This document shows positions 1 through 5,653 of a stretch of DNA of 12,666 bases, one piece after another. Where the stretch lies: assembly GCA_011049495.1 (NCBI GenBank), contig DSBF01000527.1, positions 1-12,666 on the forward strand. Direction: 5' to 3'. This DNA is from Ignavibacteria bacterium. Its GTDB lineage: Bacteria; Bacteroidota; Ignavibacteria; Ignavibacteriales; Melioribacteraceae. A model generated the notes under the pieces. That model was not told the DNA's origin, made no database searches, and was given only the letters and a program-made list of their open reading frames with translations. The position numbers and the translations under genes are program-made. Every line of letters starts with the position of its first letter. Position 1 is the stretch's first letter.

Positions 1-2
1 CT

Positions 3-1130
3 TTTGCAAATATTACAACGGCAAATCTTGCTAATTACAGTAATCTCCCCTCATTGATTGGTAATGCAATAGACTTTATAAATTCTCGCAGCTCAAGGGG
101 AACTATTCTTATCGTTTCAAATAGTGATGAATTAATGAATCCCGAACCTGCAAATGAATTAATAGATGATATATTCGATGAAATTGAATCGGATATTACA
201 TTTCATGTTGCCGACTTTCAAAATCAAAACATCAGTTATATGTATATCGGCAACCAGTATTATGAAGGTAATCAATATTTCTATAATAATATTACCAGGA
301 TGACAGGCGGAAATTTTTATAGAATAAGAGACGGCTATTCTTACTCTTCACTATTGGAAAAAACATTCCAGGGTATAGGAGGGTTTATCAGCACTTTCGA
401 TCTTTACACCAGCCTTGTCGGAGGTTTTTGTTACGGCAGGTATAATATAAACCTAACCGGTTCCAGCGCTTTTCTTGATGCACCGATTTTCCAGGTCGGT
501 AAGTTTAACGGTTCACCTCCATTCAGAATTGAAATGAACGGTGTTTATGAGGGGACGGTCTTTTCAAAAAACTTTGAAATAGATGAAGCAATGATAGATG
601 ATTCGGATACAACTTTAATTAAAATGTGGATCAGCCGTTATATAAAAGAACTTGAGGCACAGGGAAGCAGCAGCAACAATATTATGAGTGAAATTATTAA
701 TACTAGTATTGCAAATAGAGTTCTTTCCAAACACACTGCTTTTATTTGTTTGGAACCTTCGTTAGGTGGACAAGTTTGCTATGATTGCCGGGATGACGGA
801 GGCGGTCCTACTGATGTTGAAACAGATGATTCAACAAATGTAAACGATGATTTTACTCTAGCTGCATACCCCAACCCGTTTAATAACCAGACAAAGATTC
901 AAATTAATCTCCCTTCTTCTTTTTCGAACGAAAGTATATCGTTCAAGGTCTACAACATACTCGGTCAAGTCGTGAAAACTTTCGAAATTGATCATAGTAT
1001 GAGAGGTACGTTTGAGTTGGTTTGGGATGGACGAAACGATTACGGTCAAAATGTTTCAAGCGGTATTTATATTTTTGTTGCTATCACACCGCAGAAAACA
1101 CATTCTGTTAAATTGCAGATGATTAAGTAA
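3..1130 (+). CDS. Secreted VIT/vWA-like protein with T9SS C-terminal sorting domain (5' partial)
   Basis: The reading frame is open to the left edge, so the true start lies outside the window. The first visible ATG-like codon (TTG at 54) is not a credible start. The early part (TILIVSNSD, then alternating strand/helix pattern) resembles the late half of a von Willebrand A domain. The middle (KMWISRYIKELE, then SKHTAFICLEP) resembles the region after the vWA domain in VIT/ITIH-type bacterial proteins. An Asp/Gly-rich linker with two CxxC-like cysteine pairs leads to the last ~90 residues, which carry AAYPNPFN, a FlgD-like Ig fold (YNILGQVV, VWDGRNDYGQ, SGIYIF) and a terminal KLQMIK. That is the hallmark of a type A T9SS sorting signal, so the protein is expected to be exported across the outer membrane and released or anchored at the surface. 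The sorting domain is secure; the vWA/VIT assignment is inferred from pattern only. Confidence 0.85.
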   Translation, partial: FANITTANLANYSNLPSLIGNAIDFINSRSSRGTILIVSNSDELMNPEPANELIDDIFDEIESDITFHVADFQNQNISYMYIGNQYYEGNQYFYNNITRMTGGNFYRIRDGYSYSSLLEKTFQGIGGFISTFDLYTSLVGGFCYGRYNINLTGSSAFLDAPIFQVGKFNGSPPFRIEMNGVYEGTVFSKNFEIDEAMIDDSDTTLIKMWISRYIKELEAQGSSSNNIMSEIINTSIANRVLSKHTAFICLEPSLGGQVCYDCRDDGGGPTDVETDDSTNVNDDFTLAAYPNPFNNQTKIQINLPSSFSNESISFKVYNILGQVVKTFEIDHSMRGTFELVWDGRNDYGQNVSSGIYIFVAITPQKTHSVKLQMIK

Positions 1131-1133
1131 AAC

Positions 1134-1168
1134 AAAAGCCCAACTTTTCTAAAAAAGTTGGGCTTTTT
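1134..1168 (+). terminator. Intrinsic terminator of the T9SS protein gene
   Basis: A perfect 15-bp stem (AAAAGCCCAACTTTT at 1134-1148 with its complement at 1153-1167) closes a CTAA loop and runs into a T tract at 1164-1168, starting 4 nt after the stop codon. The A-rich left flank means it could also terminate the minus-strand gene that converges on it. Confidence 0.9.
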
Positions 1169-1189
1169 GAACTGGATTTTCTTTCTACC

Positions 1190-1222
1190 AGAAGCCCAAC
1201 TTCTTGAAGAAGTTGGGTTTCT
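1190..1222 (-). terminator. Second hairpin, probable terminator of the convergent thioredoxin-fold gene
   Basis: AGAAGCCCAACTTC (1190-1203) pairs with GAAGTTGGGTTTCT (1209-1222) through 14 bp including one G-T wobble, with a loop of about 5 nt. It lies 17 nt past the stop codon of the minus-strand gene. The core GCCCAACTT is shared with the neighbouring terminator at 1134-1168. No strong T tract follows on the minus strand, so termination strength is uncertain. Confidence 0.6.
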
Positions 1223-1239
1223 ATTGGGTTTCTAGGCTC

Positions 1240-1797
1240 TTATCTCTTCCACTTAATATTACACCCAACACTCGGTATTTGATTTTCATCAACAGGTCTG
1301 CCTTCCAAAATTGCATCGAGGGCGGCGGTTAAATCTTTGCCGGTTACAGGTTTGCTCAAACTTGGTCTGGAATCATCAAACTGTCCTCTATAAACTAATT
1401 TCATGTCTTTATCGAAAACAAAAATATCGGGTGTACATTCCGCATGATATGCTTTTGCAACCTCTTGGGTTTCATCAAATAAATATGGAAAAGAAAGTTT
1501 ATGTGCCTCGGCAAATTCTTTCATCCTTTCGGGTGAGTCTTGTGGATAGTTAACAATATCATTTGAACTAATAGCCGCGAAACTTATTCCCTTTTTCTGA
1601 TACCCTTTTACAACCTCCGACAGCTCATCGATAATATGAATAACATAGGGACAGTGGTTGCATATAAACATTACAACCGTAGCTTTATCCGATTTAATTT
1701 CATCTAAGCTGATTTGTTTACCTGAAATTGTATCGGGTAATGTAAAGTCAGGTGCTTTTGTCCCTAATTTAACCATTGCACTTGGTGTTGCTGCCAT
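1240..1797 (-). CDS. Thioredoxin-fold redoxin (AhpC/TSA-like, PRX_like1 type)
   Basis: This is a 185-residue cytosolic protein with no signal peptide. The N-terminus (GTKAPDFTLPD) is the usual opening of AhpC/TSA and redoxin proteins. It is followed by a strand and FICNHCPYV, giving an atypical redox pair C46-N-H-C49 at the thioredoxin active-site position. HAECTPDIFVFD supplies the cis-proline loop (P123) with an extra Cys at 121, and the C-terminus keeps a GCNIKW box (C179) that recurs in this subfamily. The expected role is thiol-disulfide exchange or peroxide-related chemistry; the physiological substrate of the family is not established as far as I know. The start is supported by AAAGGAG at 1804-1810, 6 nt upstream of the ATG. 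It is monocistronic here and diverges from the biosynthetic cluster starting at 1897. Confidence 0.88.
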   Translation of the reverse strand: MAATPSAMVKLGTKAPDFTLPDTISGKQISLDEIKSDKATVVMFICNHCPYVIHIIDELSEVVKGYQKKGISFAAISSNDIVNYPQDSPERMKEFAEAHKLSFPYLFDETQEVAKAYHAECTPDIFVFDKDMKLVYRGQFDDSRPSLSKPVTGKDLTAALDAILEGRPVDENQIPSVGCNIKWKR

Positions 1798-1896
1798 AGT
1801 AGACTCCTTTCATTTTAGCTTATAAACTTTTTTTACATTTATATTAAATATGAATCGCATACTCACTTATGTCATCTAACAAAATAAAAATACAAA

Positions 1897-2241
1897 ATGT
1901 TCTACAAAGTTATTTTTGAAAAACCGGTAGAGTATGATAGATTATCAATTATAGAAGATAATGACGGAAATATTGTCGATTATCAAATAAATCGATATAC
2001 AGGATTAGATTCCTTAATATACTCAAACTCTCAAATTGATTTGCTGTTAAATGACAAAGGAGAAATTAAAGGTTTGCAAATCTGTAACGAATGTACAAAA
2101 ACTTTTAATATAGAATCACATCTTCTGCAGCTTGCTTATAAATTAGTAATGAATCAAAACATATCCGTTGAAGTTTTTGAGGGAAATGGGTTTTCTGAAA
2201 TTATGGACGGCGCGTCGCTTGAAGAATATTTGGAGAGCTAA
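1897..2241 (+). CDS. Hypothetical protein, 114 aa, first gene of the PqqD/ATP-grasp/decarboxylase cluster
   Basis: I do not recognise this protein. It has no signal peptide or membrane segment. The first 60 residues look strand-rich with short turns (EDNDG, NDKGE). A CxxC pair (C63, C66) follows, then a likely helix (ESHLLQLAYKLVMNQ) and a strongly acidic C-terminus (SLEEYLES). Residues 36-40 read GLDSL, formally the phosphopantetheine-attachment motif of acyl carrier proteins and at a similar distance from the N-terminus, but the predicted strand content argues against a four-helix carrier fold. There is no clear Shine-Dalgarno before the ATG; the leader is A-rich. It lies 79 nt upstream of the PqqD-like gene on the same strand, so it may belong to the cluster as carrier, substrate or accessory factor. 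It could equally be an unrelated small conserved protein. Confidence 0.75.
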   Translation: MFYKVIFEKPVEYDRLSIIEDNDGNIVDYQINRYTGLDSLIYSNSQIDLLLNDKGEIKGLQICNECTKTFNIESHLLQLAYKLVMNQNISVEVFEGNGFSEIMDGASLEEYLES

Positions 2242-2320
2242 CATTTATTTAAATTTTACCTTACATTTAAACCAACTTAATGAATCGATTGTCAAAAAAG
2301 TCAATATTTCGGAGGAGAGT

Positions 2321-2557
2321 ATGAACCGGATAAGCAAACTTGCTGTTAATTCGGAAGGTTTTATTTTTGATCCAACAACCGGGGACAGCTACACAGTTAA
2401 TCCTACAGGATTATTTATAATCAATTCTTTACGCGAAGGAAAAGAAATTGAACAAATAGCAGAAGAGCTTTCCAAAGAATTTGAAGAAACCCCTGAAGAA
2501 ATTTCAAGCGATATTTCAGATTTCATAATACACCTCAACACTTACAATCTTTATTGA
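2321..2557 (+). CDS. PqqD-like small protein (RRE-type peptide-binding domain)
   Basis: The 78-residue product matches the PqqD fold along its whole length. It starts with two or three strands (GFIFDPTTGDSYTVNPTG), then a helix (LFIINSLREG), the typical KEIEQIAEELSKEFEETPEEISSDISDFI helical stretch, and a final LNTYNLY where PqqD proteins have a short leucine-rich end. In characterised pathways such domains bind leader peptides and present them to a modifying enzyme (PqqD with PqqE; the RRE domains of many RiPP systems). The ATG at 2321 is preferred over upstream in-frame starts because GGAGGAG (2311-2317) lies directly before it and the homologous part begins there. The stop codon lies 8 nt before the start chosen for the ATP-grasp gene, indicating translational coupling. 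No obvious precursor peptide gene lies next to it. Confidence 0.85.
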   Translation: MNRISKLAVNSEGFIFDPTTGDSYTVNPTGLFIINSLREGKEIEQIAEELSKEFEETPEEISSDISDFIIHLNTYNLY

Positions 2558-2565
2558 GGCATATG

Positions 2566-3603
2566 ATGAAAGAATTGAAAATTGCAGTTTCGGGAATAAA
2601 CGCTGTTGACAACCCCGGTCCGGGTGTTGGCGTTGCGCGTTCACTCAAAGAAGATCCCGACTTAAATGTAAAAGTAATCGGACTTGCATACGATGCAATG
2701 GAACCCGGCATTTATTTAGATTGGCTGATTGATAAAACTTTTATACTTCCTTATCCATCAAGCGGAAAAGATGCTTTGCTTGAACGGCTTGCTTATATAA
2801 AAGATTCATACGGATTGGATTTTGTAATTCCCAATCTCGATTCGGAACTTCCCATCTATACTAAGTACACAAAAGAAATTGAAGACCTTGGAATAAAAGT
2901 TTTTGTTCCGACCGAAAGTCAATATAAGTTACGTGCAAAAGACAAACTTCTACAAGTTGCCGGGAAAGTTAAAATCGATTTACCTAAAACCGCAGTTGTA
3001 AGTTCAGCGGAAGAGTTGATAAAGGAAGTTGACAATATCGGTCTGCCTGTAATGGTAAAAGGTGCTTACTATAAAGCCGAACGTGCTTACACAACTCAAG
3101 AAGCAATGAGTCACTTTCATAAAATTTCCGCCGAGTGGGGTTACCCGATTATTCTTCAAGAAGTTGTTAAAGGTGAAGAGATGAATGTTGTTGGCGTAGG
3201 TGACGGAGAAGGAAATCTACTTGGCAAACTCGGACTCAAAAAAATGTGGATTACTTCACTCGGTAAAATTTGGACGGGCGTTTCAATTAAAAATGAAATG
3301 ATGTTAAATGCCGCTTCAAATTTTGTAAAAGAATATAAATGGAAAGGTCCTTTTGAACTCGAGTGCATTGTTGATAAAGACAAAGTTTACTTGATTGAAA
3401 TCAATCCCCGCTTTCCCGCTTGGTCTTACTTTGCAACTGGATGCGGGATTAATCTTCCCGCTAATATGGTAAAAAAAGCATTTGACTTGCCTTTCGAATT
3501 AGATAAGGATTACGAAGCCGGCAAACTTTATGTTCGCTACACTTACGAAACGATTACCGATATGAGTACCTTCCAAAATATTATTACAAAGGGAGAAAAT
3601 TAA
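2566..3603 (+). CDS. ATP-grasp superfamily ligase
   Basis: This 345-residue cytosolic enzyme has an N-terminal Rossmann-like part (IAVSGINAVDNPGPGVGVARSL, then GLDFVIPNLDSE) and a central-to-C-terminal ATP-grasp fold. K165 in PVMVKGAYY is the phosphate-contacting lysine position. LQEVVKGEEMNV (E199 region) is the adenine hinge. ELEC (E264/E266) and LIEINPRFPAW (E278, N280, R282) are the metal-binding and catalytic residues. The layout is that of carbamoyl-phosphate-synthase-like carboxylate-amine (or -thiol) ligases acting through an acyl phosphate. The substrate cannot be read from sequence. The ATG at 2566 is chosen because GAGG (2556-2559) is correctly spaced; ATG 2563 is a close alternative, and an in-frame TTG at 2554 is unlikely. 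It ends 1 nt before the decarboxylase gene, so the two are certainly co-translated. Confidence 0.9.
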   Translation: MKELKIAVSGINAVDNPGPGVGVARSLKEDPDLNVKVIGLAYDAMEPGIYLDWLIDKTFILPYPSSGKDALLERLAYIKDSYGLDFVIPNLDSELPIYTKYTKEIEDLGIKVFVPTESQYKLRAKDKLLQVAGKVKIDLPKTAVVSSAEELIKEVDNIGLPVMVKGAYYKAERAYTTQEAMSHFHKISAEWGYPIILQEVVKGEEMNVVGVGDGEGNLLGKLGLKKMWITSLGKIWTGVSIKNEMMLNAASNFVKEYKWKGPFELECIVDKDKVYLIEINPRFPAWSYFATGCGINLPANMVKKAFDLPFELDKDYEAGKLYVRYTYETITDMSTFQNIITKGEN

Positions 3604-3604
3604 G

Positions 3605-4960
3605 ATGGCTAAGAAATATGAAAGACCCATAATAATAAAAGTGCAAACCGGAATGATGAATAAGTTCGGAAGCAGTCCTTATTATTCAAGAAAAATAAGA
3701 ACTGAAATTGACGGTGTTGCCATAAGTGATTTAGTTGATAAGTTCGGTTCACCGTTGTTTGTTTTTTCAGAAAAATCACTTCGCCAAAAGTATAGAGCAT
3801 ATTATAATTCATTTTCAACGCGCTATCCGAACATCACTTTTGGTTGGTCGTATAAAACAAATTATTTGCCGGCGATCTGCTCGGTGCTTCATCAAGAAGG
3901 CGCAATTGCCGAAGTCGTTTCCGAAATGGAATACGATAAAGCAAGAGGTTTGGGTATTCCTGGCAATAAAATTATTTATAATGGTCCGTTTAAAAATCTT
4001 AGAGCGCTCGAAAAAGCAGTCAAAGAAAAAGCAATGATCAACATAGATCACTTTGATGAGATTTATGATCTTGAAAAGATTGCCGATAAGTTGAACAAAA
4101 AAATTAAAGTCGGTATGCGTGTAAATATGGATACCGGAATTTATCCGCAATGGTCTCGCTTTGGATTAAATCTCGATTCCGGACAAGCGATGGATGCAGT
4201 CAAAAGAATGGTTAGTAAAGGTAAACTTATTTTAAACGGTTTACATTGCCACATTGGGACATATATTTTGGATACAAACGCATACGCGGTAGAAATCGAA
4301 AAGATGATCAAGTTTGGATATGAGATTCAAGACAAATTCGAAATGAAAATTGAGTATTACGATATAGGCGGCGGCTTCCCTTCAAAAATTAAACTCAAAG
4401 GAACATATCAAGAGCCGGATGTTACGAATCCGTCGATAGACGAATATGCCGAAAGTATTACAACGGCACTTTTCAGAAATTTAAAAGGCGGGGATTTACC
4501 ACAGGTTTATATTGAAACCGGTCGAGGGATAATTGACGAAGCCGGTTATTTGATAACTTCAATTGTTACGTCAAAAAGATTACCCGATGGAAGAAAAGCT
4601 TACGTTGCCGATGCCGGAATAAATTTACTTTACACAGCTTTTTGGTATAAATATAATATCGAAATAGATAGACAAGTTGATGGAACGAATGAACCGTCTA
4701 TTGTTTACGGTCCGCTCTGTATGAACATTGACATTATCGAAGAAGGAAGATTGCTTCCGCCGATGGAAAAAGGAACAAGATTAATTTTATCACCCGTCGG
4801 TGCTTACAACGTTACACAATGGATGCAGTTTATCGAGTACCGCCCAAATATTGTTTTGATCGGAGAAAATAGAGAGCTTGACATAATCCGCGAAGCGGAA
4901 GACTTGAGCGATATTACAAGAAGAGAAAAATTGCCGGGGAGATTGAAGCTGAAGGAGTAA
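3605..4960 (+). CDS. Type III (LysA-fold) PLP-dependent decarboxylase
   Basis: This 451-residue enzyme has the diaminopimelate/ornithine decarboxylase architecture: an alanine-racemase-like barrel followed by a beta domain. FGWSYKTNYLP carries the PLP Schiff-base lysine (K84). GLHCHIGT (H214, H216) stacks on or near the cofactor. DIGGGFP (253-259) and ETGRGII (304-310) bind the PLP phosphate. GPLCMNID (369-376) is the active-site cysteine loop supplied by the partner subunit, and GAYN (Y401) is the conserved C-terminal tyrosine. It is longer than most LysA proteins through an N-terminal extension (~1-35). The cysteine loop reads C-M-N-I-D, not the C-E-S-x-D usual in diaminopimelate decarboxylases, so lysine synthesis is not assured. 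GGGAG (3591-3595) supports the start. The tight coupling to an ATP-grasp gene suggests its substrate is a ligase product or a carrier/peptide-bound amino acid. Confidence 0.9.
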   Translation: MAKKYERPIIIKVQTGMMNKFGSSPYYSRKIRTEIDGVAISDLVDKFGSPLFVFSEKSLRQKYRAYYNSFSTRYPNITFGWSYKTNYLPAICSVLHQEGAIAEVVSEMEYDKARGLGIPGNKIIYNGPFKNLRALEKAVKEKAMINIDHFDEIYDLEKIADKLNKKIKVGMRVNMDTGIYPQWSRFGLNLDSGQAMDAVKRMVSKGKLILNGLHCHIGTYILDTNAYAVEIEKMIKFGYEIQDKFEMKIEYYDIGGGFPSKIKLKGTYQEPDVTNPSIDEYAESITTALFRNLKGGDLPQVYIETGRGIIDEAGYLITSIVTSKRLPDGRKAYVADAGINLLYTAFWYKYNIEIDRQVDGTNEPSIVYGPLCMNIDIIEEGRLLPPMEKGTRLILSPVGAYNVTQWMQFIEYRPNIVLIGENRELDIIREAEDLSDITRREKLPGRLKLKE

Positions 4961-4966
4961 TGTCAT

Positions 4967-5120
4967 TGTCATTCAGAACGAAGCAGAGCGAAGTGATGAA
5001 TCTCATACCAAGCATACAACAAATAATAAAGTGAGATTCCTCAGTCGACAAAAAGCGTCTCCTTCGGAATGACAACGATATGTCATTCCGAACGCAACGA
5101 AGTGGAGTGAGGAATCTCAT
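4967..5120. repeat. Composite repeat A: three units (forward, reverse, forward) upstream of the GIY-YIG gene
   Basis: Unit A1 (4967-5006, forward) and A3 (5081-5120, forward) share the ends TGTCATTC and GAATCTCAT and an inner GAACG..GCGAAGT core. A2 (5031-5074) is the same family in reverse, of the longer variant containing the CAGTCGAC core. Each unit has ATTCC near one end and GGAAT near the other and can fold on itself. A2 and A3 also face each other as a perfect 12-bp inverted repeat (TTCGGAATGACA at 5063-5074, TGTCATTCCGAA at 5081-5092) around a 6-nt loop. The array starts 6 nt after the decarboxylase stop and may serve as its terminator. Open frames across it on the minus strand are repeat translation, not genes. 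Confidence 0.85.
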
Positions 5121-5126
5121 CCAGAA

Positions 5127-5146
5127 ATAATTAGCAAGCTAATTAT
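5127..5146 (+). promoter_or_regulatory. Palindrome overlapping the start codon of the GIY-YIG gene
   Basis: ATAATTAGC (5127-5135) and GCTAATTAT (5138-5146) form a perfect 9-bp inverted repeat separated by AA. The right arm covers the first two bases of the ATG, and there is no Shine-Dalgarno before it. It could be an operator for a dimeric protein or an RNA hairpin limiting initiation. Both roles are inference. Confidence 0.4.
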
Positions 5147-5432
5147 GTTGAAACAATACTATGTTTACATAATGACCAATAAATCAAGAACCTTATACAC
5201 CGGAGTCACAAACGACTTAAATCGTAGAGTGTATGAACACAAAAATAAATTGATAAAAGGATTCACATCAAAATACAACATAACGAAATTGGTTTATTAC
5301 GAAGAGTATAATGATATTAATGATGCTATAAGAAGAGAAAAACAAATTAAAGGTTGGTCAAGAAAAAAGAAAATTGAATTAATCGAATCAGTTAATCCGG
5401 AATGGAAAGATTTAAGCGAAGAGTGGGAGTGA
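5145..5432 (+). CDS. GIY-YIG nuclease family protein (single domain)
   Basis: This 95-residue basic protein consists of a GIY-YIG domain alone. YYVYIM (5-10) and LYTGVT (17-22) occupy the two signature strands. NDLNRRVYEHK holds the catalytic arginine (R27). AIRREKQIKGW carries the metal-binding glutamate (E65) in the usual helix, and the tail (NPEWKDL) is typical of the short COG2827-type family. Members are predicted endonucleases; their natural target is generally not known. There is no additional DNA-binding domain, unlike homing endonucleases or UvrC. The gene stands alone between two copies of the same composite repeat (4967-5120 and 5475-5633), suggesting it travels with or acts on those repeats. 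Translation probably starts at ATG 5145, inside the palindrome described separately. Confidence 0.88.
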   Translation: MLKQYYVYIMTNKSRTLYTGVTNDLNRRVYEHKNKLIKGFTSKYNITKLVYYEEYNDINDAIRREKQIKGWSRKKKIELIESVNPEWKDLSEEWE

Positions 5433-5474
5433 GTTTAGTAATTTTATTTAAACATATTTGGAGAGACAGTATAT

Positions 5475-5633
5475 TGTCATTCAGAGTCTCGATGCTTTTT
5501 ATCGGGACGAAGAATCTCACTTTAGATTTTCAAGAATGATAAAGTGAGATTCCTCAGTCGACAAAAATCGTCTCCTTCGGAATGACACTTCATTGTCATT
5601 TTGAACGCAACGAAGTGAGGTGAGGAATCTCAT
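5475..5633. repeat. Composite repeat B: second copy of the three-unit array, downstream of the GIY-YIG gene
   Basis: B1 (5475-5520, forward), B2 (5544-5587, reverse) and B3 (5594-5633, forward) repeat the order, orientation and spacing of array A. B2 differs from A2 by one base in 44. B1 is a variant whose centre reads TCGATGCTTTTTATCGGGAC in place of the A1 core. B2 and B3 pair through 12 positions around a 6-nt loop; two of the pairs are G-T wobbles where array A has G-C. The array ends 20 nt before the start codon of the transporter gene, so that operon's promoter must lie in or upstream of the repeat. Confidence 0.85.
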
Positions 5634-5653
5634 TAATACATTGACGAAAAAAC

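Noticed and set aside
2168..2320. N-terminal extension of the PqqD-like protein
   Set aside because: It overlaps the preceding gene by 74 nt and the added residues do not fit the PqqD fold; GGAGGAG directly before ATG 2321 decides the start.
3605..4960. Annotation as lysA (diaminopimelate decarboxylase)
   Set aside because: The specificity loop differs and the operon partners are a PqqD-like protein and an ATP-grasp ligase, so a gene symbol would overstate the evidence.
4960..5034. 24-codon plus-strand ORF starting at the decarboxylase stop (TAATG)
   Set aside because: The GGAG is only 2 nt from the ATG and the content is repeat unit A1; nothing suggests a real peptide.
4914..5120. Minus-strand ORF over the decarboxylase end and repeat array A
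   Set aside because: Its residues follow the repeat units in array A; it overlaps a well-supported gene and lacks a credible start.
4967..5633. Composite transposon with the two repeat arrays as insertion sequences
   Set aside because: The arrays contain no transposase, no target duplication is seen, and the only gene inside is a lone GIY-YIG domain.
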